64,000 bases of DNA from DASTFP01 sp963744345 (lineage in GTDB: Bacteria; Verrucomicrobiota; Verrucomicrobiia; Chthoniobacterales; Terrimicrobiaceae): contig CAVUTD010000017.1 in assembly GCA_963744345.1 (NCBI GenBank), positions 248,001 through 312,000 of the forward strand, given 5' to 3'. This document shows, piece by piece, positions 45,283-53,206 of the stretch. Each line of letters starts with the position of its first letter. The first letter of the stretch is position 1. A program made the translations under genes and the position numbers. The notes below the pieces were generated by a model. The model did no database searches and was not told the origin of the DNA. It saw nothing but the letters and a program-made list of their open reading frames with translations.

Positions 45283-45957
45283 TTAATTGGCGGGATTCAA
45301 AGTATGGGACAACACCTGGATTTCCCGATCACAGTTGGCGATGTACGTCCTCAGAGCGGCAATCCGCTCGTTCGCCTCTGCAAGATGAGCGGAGTCCTCG
45401 AAGTAGAACTCCCTATCATCGCCGGCTGTCCAAACGGGCTGCACCTCCCAATCCAGGGTTGCCTCGTAGGCCTCCACGCGCAGTCGGGCGATTTGTGCTC
45501 GAGCGGCTTCCATTTCCCTCCGCAATTGCGCGATTTTCGCTTCGGCCAAGCTGCGCCGTTGAGCATCTTCCTCCGCAAGGAACCTCCGGTCTTCTGCTCG
45601 CTGAGTCGCAGCTGCGTGAGCTGCCTCTCTCTCCGCCGCACGGGCGAGCAGAGCCTTTCCTTGTTCCGCATCGCTTGTGACATCTTCGCGGTTGACCTCA
45701 AACTGCATTCCTTGGACCTGCACCAAGAGCTTCGCGGAACGGTCTTCGATGATGAGGGCTGCGGATCCCTCATCGAAGCCCTGGAGGGACTCCTCAGTGG
45801 CCACGGCGATGCGCCGCAAAAGGTAAACGGTGCCTTCGAGTGCCGGGTGTAGATTAGATGCCCGGCTGTCGATCGATGATTGCTCCGCCGACACCTGCGG
45901 CTTGCGACAAGCGCAAAAGGCCAGAGCAACCGCCAGAAGCAGGATGCGTGCTCGCAT
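45283..45957 (-). CDS. exported coiled-coil protein
   Basis: 224 residues. The N-terminus MRARILLLAVALAFCAC is a signal peptide; the cysteines at 16 and 18 suggest a lipoprotein, but the lipobox is poor. The central region (about residues 95-165) is an Ala/Glu/Arg-rich coiled coil (EREAAHAAATQRAEDRRFL and onward). The first half includes a small-domain pattern VQVQGMQFEVNREDVT. I do not recognise the family. It lies in the envelope, upstream of and divergent from archease. Confidence 0.6.
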   Translation of the reverse strand: MRARILLLAVALAFCACRKPQVSAEQSSIDSRASNLHPALEGTVYLLRRIAVATEESLQGFDEGSAALIIEDRSAKLLVQVQGMQFEVNREDVTSDAEQGKALLARAAEREAAHAAATQRAEDRRFLAEEDAQRRSLAEAKIAQLRREMEAARAQIARLRVEAYEATLDWEVQPVWTAGDDREFYFEDSAHLAEANERIAALRTYIANCDREIQVLSHTLNPAN

Positions 45958-46133
45958 AATCAGTCCTTCTCAAGTTTAACTTCATGATTGTGATGAGCAA
46001 GTGGCGAAGCCGACGCGGATACACGCGCTTCCGTCCCTGTTGGCACACGCCCGTCAACCGTTGCCGCGGCGATCGCTGGAGCAGTGCTGCGGAGGTGCTC
46101 GATCCCGGCTAAGAAACGCGTACAGTATATTTA

Positions 46134-46568
46134 ATGAACGGTGAAGGAACGCCGCCATGGCTCAAGTTCGTCGATCATACTGCCGACGCGGGGATCACGG
46201 TCGAGGCGCCCGATCTCCCTGGCCTATTTGAACGTGCAGCATGGGGAATGTTTTTCGTCACCACTGACGTCGCCGCAGCACAGACCAAAGAAACAGCCCG
46301 CATCGATATCAACGCGCCGGATGGTGCAACCTTGCTGGTGCGTTGGCTCTCAGAACTTAATTACCGGCACATTGTCGAGCATCGCGTCTTTTCAGCTTTC
46401 GCAGTCCTCACGCTGTCCGAAGGACACCTCGAAGCGGAGGTCTCTGGCGAAATCTTCGATCCGGCTCGCCACACCATTTTCACAGAGATCAAGGCGGTGA
46501 CCTTCCACGATCTGCAGCTCGAATGCAACGAACACGGATGGAAAGCGCAGATCATCTTCGACCTTTGA
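46134..46568 (+). CDS. archease (RtcB activator)
   Basis: 144 residues of the archease family: KFVDHTADAGITVEAPDLPGLFERAA at the start, LVRWLSELNYRH in the middle and a final KAVTFHDLQLE segment, including the metal-binding Asp and His of VDHTAD. Archease speeds guanylylation and multiple turnover of the RNA ligase RtcB, whose gene starts 6 bases downstream. Both act in RNA repair or tRNA splicing-type ligation. Confidence 0.92.
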   Translation: MNGEGTPPWLKFVDHTADAGITVEAPDLPGLFERAAWGMFFVTTDVAAAQTKETARIDINAPDGATLLVRWLSELNYRHIVEHRVFSAFAVLTLSEGHLEAEVSGEIFDPARHTIFTEIKAVTFHDLQLECNEHGWKAQIIFDL

Positions 46569-46573
46569 AAACT

Positions 46574-47215
46574 ATGGACTACGACCTCCACAAGCTTACC
46601 GATTACCTCTGGGAGTTGCCAAAGATGGGCGGAATGCTTGTGCCGGCGCGTATTTATGCAACCGAGGAGATGATCCCGCAGATCCTTCGTGATAAAGCGC
46701 CTCAACAGGCAGCCAACGTCGCGCACCTGCCAGGCATCGTCACCGCGTCTTTGGCTATGCCGGACATCCATTGGGGCTATGGCTTTCCGATCGGTGGAGT
46801 TGCGGCCTTTGATCTCGATGATGGCGTCGTTTCGCCAGGGGGCGTCGGGTACGACATTAACTGCGGCGTGCGGCTGATGGCGTCGCGGTTCACGCGCAAG
46901 GAGATCGAGCCGCGCCTGCGCGATCTCATGAACCAGCTATTTCGCGACGTTCCTACCGGAGTGGGTGCCGCCGGCGCGCTCACAGCATCCATCGACGAGT
47001 TGCACCGCGCGGTGCAAGGTGGTGCGCATTGGGCCTTCGAGCACGGGTTACGGGAGCGAGGCCGATCTGGCGCACATCGAGGAGCAGGGCTGCATTGGCG
47101 GGGCCGATCCCGCGGACGTCTCGCCTCGCGCATGGCAACGCGGGCGCGAACAGCTTGGCACCCTCGGCTCCGGCAATCACTTTCTCGAGGTCGGATACGT
47201 CTCCGAGATTTATGA
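46574..47215 (+). CDS. rtcB: RNA ligase RtcB, 5' part (frameshifted)
   Basis: From ATG 46574 this frame encodes the N-terminal part of RtcB: LTDYLWELPKMGGMLVPARI, MPDIHWGYGFPIGGVAAFD, and the metal-site GGVGYDINCGVRLM with the ligand cysteine. Similarity ends near codon 158 at GAHWAFEHG; then the frame runs out to a stop at 47215. Removing one T from GGGTTACGGG (47045-47054) restores the family sequence GYGSEADL in the next frame. RtcB joins 3'-phosphate and 5'-OH RNA ends using GTP and Mn. Confidence 0.85.
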   Translation: MDYDLHKLTDYLWELPKMGGMLVPARIYATEEMIPQILRDKAPQQAANVAHLPGIVTASLAMPDIHWGYGFPIGGVAAFDLDDGVVSPGGVGYDINCGVRLMASRFTRKEIEPRLRDLMNQLFRDVPTGVGAAGALTASIDELHRAVQGGAHWAFEHGLRERGRSGAHRGAGLHWRGRSRGRLASRMATRARTAWHPRLRQSLSRGRIRLRDL

Positions 47216-48008
47216 CATCAAAGCCGCTCGCGTGCTCGGGTTGGAGCTTGATGAGATTACGGTCATCATCCACTGTGGCTCACGCGGCTTTGGCTATCAG
47301 GTGTGCGACGACTATCTTGGCGTGATGGATACCGCGGTAAAGAAGTACCAGATCACCCTGCCCGATCGACAACTCGCATGCGCGCCGGTCGGCTCACCCG
47401 AGGGTAGAAGCTATCTTGGTGCAATGCGATGCGCGGTGAACTACGCCTTCGCCAACCGGCAAGTCATCGCCCAGCACACGCGCAGGGCCTTCGAAAAGGC
47501 GCTCGGCATCACTGAGTCTCGCTTGCGCACAGTCTATGAAGTCGCCCATAATATCGCCAAGTTCGAGACGCACGTCGTCGATGGTCTCGAGCGGCGTCTC
47601 TGTGTTCATCGCAAGGGTGCTACCCGTGCATTCGCCCCAGGCTCCACGGAAGTGCCGCCCGCGTACCGCGAAATCGGCCAGCCGGTACTGATCCCAGGCG
47701 ACATGGGCCGCTACTCGTATGTGCTCGCCGGCACCGAGAAAGCGATGCACGAGACCTTCGGCAGCACTTGCCATGGAGCAGGCCGTGCGATGAGCAGAGT
47801 CAAGGCGAGGCAGGCGGCGACGGGTCGCAACGTCATTCGCGAGCTCGAGCAAAAAGGCATCATCGTTCGAGGCCAAAGCCGCCGCACTGTAGATGAAGAA
47901 ATTTCCGAGGCCTACAAGGATGTCGCGAATGTTGTCGATGCCTGCGCTCTTGCCGGCATTTCTCGAAAGATCGCGCAGCTTCGACCGCTCGGTTGCATCA
48001 AAGGTTAA
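46965..48008 (+). CDS. rtcB: RNA ligase RtcB, 3' part (frameshifted)
   Basis: Genuine RtcB sequence resumes at about 47046 in this frame (YGSEADLAHIEEQGCIGGAD) and continues to the stop: LGTLGSGNHFLEVGYV, ITVIIHCGSRGFGYQ, the GMP-attachment region ending VVDACALAGISRKIAQLRPLG, and PGDMGRYSYVLAGTE. The residues before 47046 are shadow. Together the two parts give a full-length RtcB of about 478 residues interrupted by a single +1 shift. It could be a sequencing error, since every motif is intact. Confidence 0.85.
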   Translation: MPPARSQHPSTSCTARCKVVRIGPSSTGYGSEADLAHIEEQGCIGGADPADVSPRAWQRGREQLGTLGSGNHFLEVGYVSEIYDIKAARVLGLELDEITVIIHCGSRGFGYQVCDDYLGVMDTAVKKYQITLPDRQLACAPVGSPEGRSYLGAMRCAVNYAFANRQVIAQHTRRAFEKALGITESRLRTVYEVAHNIAKFETHVVDGLERRLCVHRKGATRAFAPGSTEVPPAYREIGQPVLIPGDMGRYSYVLAGTEKAMHETFGSTCHGAGRAMSRVKARQAATGRNVIRELEQKGIIVRGQSRRTVDEEISEAYKDVANVVDACALAGISRKIAQLRPLGCIKG

Positions 48009-48097
48009 CCGGCGACTGCAGCCAAACTGCCAAAAGGCATGAACTCGCGCTGCGCGAGAAACATCATCTGACAAATCAGATCAGGAGCACGACCATC

Positions 48098-48919
48098 ATG
48101 GAGCAGTCGAAACTTCGCGAAGAGTTGGCTACGCGCTTCGCTCTGCCAAAGAGCGCCATCGAGCATTTCCGCACGGACGGGTACGTGAAACTCAAGCAGG
48201 TGCTCTCGCCCGAAGTGCTCAAATTCTACGGCGATATGATCACTCAGCAGGTTCTCCACCTTAACACATTGACCAAACCGATGTCTGAGCGGTCTACCTA
48301 TGAGCGCGCCTTCCTGCAGATCATGAATCTTTGGACAAAGGACGAGATCTGCCGCGAGTTCGTCTTTAGCAAGCGGCTCGCTCGAATGGCCGCGGAGTTG
48401 ATGGGGGTTAAAGGGGTCCGCATATACCACGATCAGGCGCTCTACAAGGAAGCGGGCGGTGGCTTTACGCCATGGCACGCGGATCAATACTACTGGCCAC
48501 TAAGCAACGAGAACACCTGCACGGTCTGGATACCCTTGCAACACACGCCGCTCCAGATGGGTCCGCTGGCGTTCGCCGCGCGCAGTCATCGTTTCCAGCA
48601 CGGGCGTGACCTGGAGATCAGCGACGAGAGCGAAGCCAAACTCCAGGCGGCGCTCAAGGAGCAGAACCTTCCCTACATCGAAGAGCCGTACGAACTGGGC
48701 GAGGTCAGCTATCACTCCGGCTGGACGTTCCATCGAGCGGGGCCAAATTCATCAGGCAACCCACGCGCTGTGATGACCATCATCTACATGGAGGACGGTA
48801 TCAAGCTGCTCAAACCGCACAACAAGCACCATCAGCAGGATTGGAATGCGTGGCTCCCCGGCTGCAAGATCGGAGAGATCGCCGATTCAAAGCTTAATCC
48901 GGTGATCTGGAGCTCCTAA
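48098..48919 (+). CDS. phytanoyl-CoA dioxygenase (PhyH) family protein
   Basis: 273 residues from ATG 48098. The double-stranded beta-helix Fe(II)/2-oxoglutarate fold is indicated by the HxD pair in FTPWHADQYYW and the distal His with nearby Arg in YHSGWTFHRAGPN and NPRAVMTIIY. An N-terminal FRTDGYVKLKQVLSPE is typical. Members hydroxylate small molecules such as ectoine or halogenate/hydroxylate metabolites; the substrate here cannot be told. It follows rtcB by 89 bases and may be independent of it. Confidence 0.85.
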   Translation: MEQSKLREELATRFALPKSAIEHFRTDGYVKLKQVLSPEVLKFYGDMITQQVLHLNTLTKPMSERSTYERAFLQIMNLWTKDEICREFVFSKRLARMAAELMGVKGVRIYHDQALYKEAGGGFTPWHADQYYWPLSNENTCTVWIPLQHTPLQMGPLAFAARSHRFQHGRDLEISDESEAKLQAALKEQNLPYIEEPYELGEVSYHSGWTFHRAGPNSSGNPRAVMTIIYMEDGIKLLKPHNKHHQQDWNAWLPGCKIGEIADSKLNPVIWSS

Positions 48920-49051
48920 CAATCCTTGTGCTCGCTGCGCTGAGGATAAGGACTTGTTCGCGCGCGGGCGGCTTGCCGACATTGCCCCGGATCGCGCTTC
49001 TCGATCTGACGCTTGCCTGTGAAATTACTGCGAGGCCAAGGACACGCGACG

Positions 49052-49888
49052 TCATCCTGCAAGCGACTCGATTTCCTTAACCTCGTTACCGGAAAGCACG
49101 AGATCGCGACTGGCGAGATCCTCTTCCATGTGCGCGGCGTCGGAGGTGCCGGTCAGGGGAAGAATACCAATTTCGCGCGCGAAGCGGAACACAACCTGAG
49201 CTCGCGTGGCCCTGAGGCGTGCGGCGATACCAGCGATCAATGGCTGCGCAAGAACCTCCCGGTTGGCAGTGAGCAATGAAAAGCCTTGATAGATGATGTT
49301 TCTAACATTGCAAAACGCCCGAACAGCCCGGTCCCACCCCAAACTGGCGAAGCAGCGATTCTGCACGAATGCCGGACGCTCCGCCCCCGTGGCGTCCATC
49401 TGCTCGAGATGTCTCAGAGAAACGTTGCTCACGCCAAGCAAACGCGTACGGCCGGCATCGCGTTCTCTCATCATCGCGAACCACGCCTCGGCATCGGCAC
49501 GGCTCCAACCATACGGCGATGCGGGACCGTGGAGAATGTAGCTGTCGACGTAATCGCACTGCAAGTGTTCCAGCGAACTGGCCAGCGACTGCGCAACTTG
49601 TGTAGGAAAATCGGCCGAGGGATCGTAAGGCAACCGATGATCTTGACCGGTCTGGTACGTGAACTTCGTCTGCAGGAAAACATCTGAGCGTGTGACCGTC
49701 CCCGCCCGGTACACGGCTGCGAGTGCCTCTCCGACTCTGATCTCGGCGTAATGTCGGCGTTGATTGGCGGTGTCGATCCCACGGAAACCCATTCGCAACG
49801 CGAGCTCGACAAGATCAGCAGTGCGATCTTCCTTCCACGCGGTGCCGTAAAGGAAGTCGGGAACACGAATCGAAGGAAGGGTTTGCAT
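49052..49888 (-). CDS. aldo/keto reductase
   Basis: 278 residues of the AKR fold. The tetrad can be placed as Asp in GIDTANQ, Tyr in RRHYAEIRVGEAL, Lys in LQTKFTYQ and His in YILHGP; NADPH-binding is suggested by PLTGTSDAAHMEEDL near the C-terminus. It is a cytoplasmic NADPH-dependent carbonyl reductase of undefined substrate. The Tyr context (ANQRRHY rather than AxxYxNE) is unusual but common in one AKR subgroup. It is monocistronic. Confidence 0.88.
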   Translation of the reverse strand: MQTLPSIRVPDFLYGTAWKEDRTADLVELALRMGFRGIDTANQRRHYAEIRVGEALAAVYRAGTVTRSDVFLQTKFTYQTGQDHRLPYDPSADFPTQVAQSLASSLEHLQCDYVDSYILHGPASPYGWSRADAEAWFAMMRERDAGRTRLLGVSNVSLRHLEQMDATGAERPAFVQNRCFASLGWDRAVRAFCNVRNIIYQGFSLLTANREVLAQPLIAGIAARLRATRAQVVFRFAREIGILPLTGTSDAAHMEEDLASRDLVLSGNEVKEIESLAG

Positions 49889-50190
49889 GCTAGAAGCAAT
49901 TCAGGCGGCGAAGGCCGCGGCAAAGGGGAAAGAAACTGGCGCGAATGCGGAGCGCTGAGTGATAAAGGGAGCGCCGTGTGAATGGAGGCAAGCAATAAAC
50001 CGGCTGCGCATTGGAGCTTTGGAAAGAAGCCCGTCTAGAAGCATGGTTCTGGATGCGGTGGGCAAGGCACTGGTGAGAGGCTGGCTGTAAAAGCCGGCCC
50101 CATCCCGATTAGAAGATTACCGATCTTTTTCTTATCCACCATCCGGGCCGCCTGTTCACACGGCGCATAACTTAACAGAGAGAAAACCTT
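49889..50190. other. spacer between the aldo/keto reductase and the IS110 transposase
   Basis: About 300 bases. It probably contains the left end of the insertion element, but IS110 elements lack long terminal repeats and I could not define the boundary. No gene is visible. Confidence 0.35.
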
Positions 50191-50718
50191 ATGGCCCGCA
50201 ACGGCGAAAAGAAAACCCAAAAACAAAAGAGTCTGCCATTTATTCAGCCCGATGCCGCTGGTATCGATATTGGAGCCACCGAGATCTATGTGGCTGTGTC
50301 CGAGGAAAGAGACAATCGCCCGGTGAGGAAGTTCAGGACATTTACCGAGGAGTTGCACGCCTTGGCCGACTGGCTCATTGCCTGTTCAATCAAAACGGTC
50401 GCCATGGAATCCACCGGGGTTTACTGGATCGCCCTTTTCCAGATCCTGGAGCGCCGGGGGTTGGAAGTTTGTTTGGTCAACGCCCGCCATGTCAAAGGAG
50501 TGCCGGGGCGCAAAACCGACATCCAGGACTGCCAGTGGCTGCAATACCTCCACAGCGTGGGATTGCTGCGAGGAAGCTTTCCGGCCTGCGCAAGCCGTTT
50601 GTGCGGTTCGCAGCATTTTGCGCCATCGCGACACCCTGCTCCAGAGCGCCTCGCGCCAGGTGCTACTCATGCAAAAGGCCCTCACCCAGATGAATCTCCA
50701 ACTCCACAATGTCATTAG
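50191..50718 (+). CDS. IS110-family transposase, N-terminal part
   Basis: Encodes the DEDD catalytic domain: AAGIDIGATEIYVAV with the first Asp, VAMESTGVYWIAL with the Glu, and GRKTDIQDCQWLQYL with the last two Asp. Family sequence ends at GLLRGSF (about 50577); the remainder is out of frame. The gene continues in the +1 frame in the next entry. Confidence 0.85.
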   Translation: MARNGEKKTQKQKSLPFIQPDAAGIDIGATEIYVAVSEERDNRPVRKFRTFTEELHALADWLIACSIKTVAMESTGVYWIALFQILERRGLEVCLVNARHVKGVPGRKTDIQDCQWLQYLHSVGLLRGSFPACASRLCGSQHFAPSRHPAPERLAPGATHAKGPHPDESPTPQCH

Positions 50719-51556
50719 CGACATTACCGGGGTGAGCGGACTAGCCATTATCGATGCCATCCTCTTGGGAGAACGCGAACCCTCCAAGCTCTCCGGCTTG
50801 TGCGATGGGCGCATCAAAGCCAGCCGCCAGGTCGTGGCTAAGAGCCTGGTGGGCGACTACCGTCCTGAGCATCTCTTTTGCCTGTACCAGGCCTTGGAAA
50901 GCTACCGGCATTTTCAGAGCCAGATTGCCGCTTGCGATCAACACATCGAGGCGATGCTCGCGCGTTTCGATTCCCAAGAGCACTGCGCAGAGGCTCCCTG
51001 CGCCAAATACAGAGCTCAAGGCAATCAGCCCGCCTTCGATGTTCCCTCCGAGATGCACCGAATCCTCGGAGTGGACCTCACGGGGATTCCGGGCATGAGC
51101 GCCCAAGCCGTGCTTAGCTTCTTCTGCGAAGTCGGCCCGCAGATCACCCGGTTTCCTTCCTCACGGCACTTTGCCTCCTGGCTGGGACTTTGTCCGGACA
51201 ACCGGATCAGTGGCGGCAAAATCCTCTCTTCGAAAACCCGCAACGTGCGCTGCCGGCTCGCGAATGCCTTGCGCATGGCCGCGACCACTTTGTATCGCAG
51301 CCACTCGAGTTTGGGTGACTATTTTCGCCGTCTTCGTGCCAAACTCGGTTCTCCGTCGGCCATCACCGCCACCGCGCATAAACTCGCCCGCATCCTCTTC
51401 GCTATGCTCCGTGACCGCCGTTCTTTCGATCCTCAACTGCTGGGAATCCTTAACGAAAAACATCTCCGCCGCCGTCAAAACTCCCTGCGCAAATACGCCA
51501 CTTCTCTCGGATTTGAACTTGTTCCTCTCCAGAATCTTGCCCATTCAGTTTCTTAG
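50378..51556 (+). CDS. IS110-family transposase, C-terminal part
   Basis: Real transposase sequence runs from about 50578 (RPAQAVCAVRSILRHRDTLL) to the stop. The Transposase_20 helix-hairpin region is LTGIPGMSAQAVLSFFCEVG, followed by FASWLGLCPDNRISGGK and SRRLANALRMAA-type helices (here RCRLANALRMAATTLYRS) that carry the catalytic serine expected in this family. The residues before 50578 are antiphase shadow of the DEDD domain. Confidence 0.85.
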   Translation: MPVQSKRSPWNPPGFTGSPFSRSWSAGGWKFVWSTPAMSKECRGAKPTSRTASGCNTSTAWDCCEEAFRPAQAVCAVRSILRHRDTLLQSASRQVLLMQKALTQMNLQLHNVISDITGVSGLAIIDAILLGEREPSKLSGLCDGRIKASRQVVAKSLVGDYRPEHLFCLYQALESYRHFQSQIAACDQHIEAMLARFDSQEHCAEAPCAKYRAQGNQPAFDVPSEMHRILGVDLTGIPGMSAQAVLSFFCEVGPQITRFPSSRHFASWLGLCPDNRISGGKILSSKTRNVRCRLANALRMAATTLYRSHSSLGDYFRRLRAKLGSPSAITATAHKLARILFAMLRDRRSFDPQLLGILNEKHLRRRQNSLRKYATSLGFELVPLQNLAHSVS

Positions 51557-52015
51557 AAGGTGCCCGAGCACTCGACTTCGCCCCTTCCCACCGGTGGACC
51601 GTTGCCTGGGATCTCGGATGGCCGCGCCCTACGTTTTCTGGCGATTCAGCGATTAACCAGCGCACAAGTCAACGCCGATTCGCCGTAGGAAATCCCTTAA
51701 GCTTTTCGAGGTGAGCTGGTACTCTCGCGTGACAGTGCTCCTGGCGGCCTTAAAACCTGCACGAGCGGCCTTCCCAAAGGAGGACTTTAACACTGATCGA
51801 GCTGCTCTCCGCAAGCTGGTCAAGTTGACCAGATTTCTCACAGGAAGATCCTCGATTATCTCGAAAAGCTCGAAGACCGAACTCGAAAACCGCTTTGGCA
51901 AGGCAGCACGAATCGTTAAATTGTTCCTTCTGGCACGGTAGTCAGAATAGACGAGACATAAATATGAGCGAATCTACTGTAAGCACGAGCGTCTCCAAGC
52001 TGCCAGTGAAGCGCC
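51557..52015. other. spacer after the IS110 transposase
   Basis: About 460 bases. A 76-codon plus-strand frame (51711-51941) and an 82-codon minus-strand frame overlap each other; neither resembles a known family. The right end of the IS element lies somewhere in the first part. Confidence 0.35.
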
Positions 52016-52978
52016 ATGACTCCTCACAATCGATCCTACAATAGCCGCGCTCTGATCAGGCTGCTGGCCTGGGCGAAACGATACGGCGCATCCGAGCTGG
52101 TCGGAACTTTTACCGCATATGTTGGCTATTTTACGGTGCTCGGCATGACTCAGAACCACGTCGCTGCCGCGTACGGTGGTTCAATCGGAGAGAGCCTGGG
52201 GTTTTTTGGAGTGATGGTCATCCGCGAAATTGCAGCTGATCGCGCGAAAGCGAAGCGCCGGCTCGGTTGTTACGGCCCAAAGGAAATCAGCGCCACCATC
52301 CGGGCTCTCTTTCTTGAATTCGGACCGGCGGAACTGCTCGATACTGGCGTGATCGGGCCCCTTGCCATGGGCACTGCTTCGTACTACCTCGGCCCATGGA
52401 TCGGCATTCTCGTCGGCAAGCTGGCCTCGGATACAGTTTTTTACGGATATGCCATCTTTGCGAGCGAGATGCGCAAAAAGTGGGTTCGCGCGAAGGCCAA
52501 GAATCAGGTCAGCGCGAAATTCGCCGACGAAGAACCGCAGGTGTTGAATGACATTGTTGACACCCTTCTAGCGAGTGAGCCCTTCAGCAGCGTGTCGCGC
52601 GAGGATCTCGAATTTCTTTCGACAATGTTTGAACACCGCCACTTTGCGGATGCTGAGGTAATCTGCCGCCGGGGCGATGAAGCCAACGAGTTCTATGTGA
52701 TCAAGGATGGTCAGGTAGAAATCAAAGACTGTCCTGATAGTCCGACGGTTACGACGCTGGGGAGAAGCGCGGTGATCGGCGAGTACGGGTTATTCACCGG
52801 ATCAAAGAGAACCGCTACCATCATCGCCAAAGGCTCCGTTCGATTGCTCGCGCTGGATTACGAACGGTTTCAGCGCTTCATGTTAGCTTTCCCAGAGGGC
52901 ACCATCGCTTTGCTCAAGACCACCGTCTTACGGCACGTGGAGATTCAGCGCGCGATGCAATCCCGTCTTGACTGCTAA
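52016..52978 (+). CDS. membrane protein with C-terminal cyclic-nucleotide-binding domain
   Basis: 320 residues. The N-terminal half has hydrophobic segments around residues 20-65 (TFTAYVGYFTVLGM, GFFGVMVIREIA) and 105-150 (GPLAMGTASYYLGPWIGILVG), so it is probably membrane-embedded. Residues about 185-315 are a cNMP-binding domain with GDEANEFYVIKDGQVEIK and the phosphate-binding cassette IGEYGLFTGSKRTATI. There is no helix-turn-helix, so it is not a Crp-type regulator. It may couple cAMP/cGMP to a membrane process, but no channel pore motif is seen. Confidence 0.7.
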   Translation: MTPHNRSYNSRALIRLLAWAKRYGASELVGTFTAYVGYFTVLGMTQNHVAAAYGGSIGESLGFFGVMVIREIAADRAKAKRRLGCYGPKEISATIRALFLEFGPAELLDTGVIGPLAMGTASYYLGPWIGILVGKLASDTVFYGYAIFASEMRKKWVRAKAKNQVSAKFADEEPQVLNDIVDTLLASEPFSSVSREDLEFLSTMFEHRHFADAEVICRRGDEANEFYVIKDGQVEIKDCPDSPTVTTLGRSAVIGEYGLFTGSKRTATIIAKGSVRLLALDYERFQRFMLAFPEGTIALLKTTVLRHVEIQRAMQSRLDC

Positions 52979-53206
52979 GCCAAAACTCGAAGACCAATGA
53001 GGCGACAGCAACATGGGCTAGCGAAGCCGTTTCACGGCTCGCCGCCAACCTGAATGAAACGGAGCCCGGTTGCTGACAGTATTCGATGAGAGTCTGGCGC
53101 CTCCCGGCTCATAACGAGGCTGAACAGGACACCTGCCGCCGTGCCGCAAAGCAGAGGTGAGTGAAGAACGGCGATCCTTTCGCAAGCATCGCTCAACGCA
53201 GGCCGG

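Larger units (their letters stand above)
50191..51556 (+). mobile_element. IS110-family insertion sequence (transposase frameshifted)
   Basis: The transposase gene fills most of the element and has both IS110 domains: the N-terminal DEDD (RuvC-like) domain and the C-terminal Transposase_20 domain. The ends were not determined because this family has no long inverted repeats. The coding region is split by a +1 shift near 50575-50585, so this copy is probably inactive. Confidence 0.8.

Noticed and set aside
51711..51941. 76-codon plus-strand frame, considered as a four-helix-bundle-type protein
   Set aside because: The sequence does not match that family, and an equally long antisense frame overlaps it.
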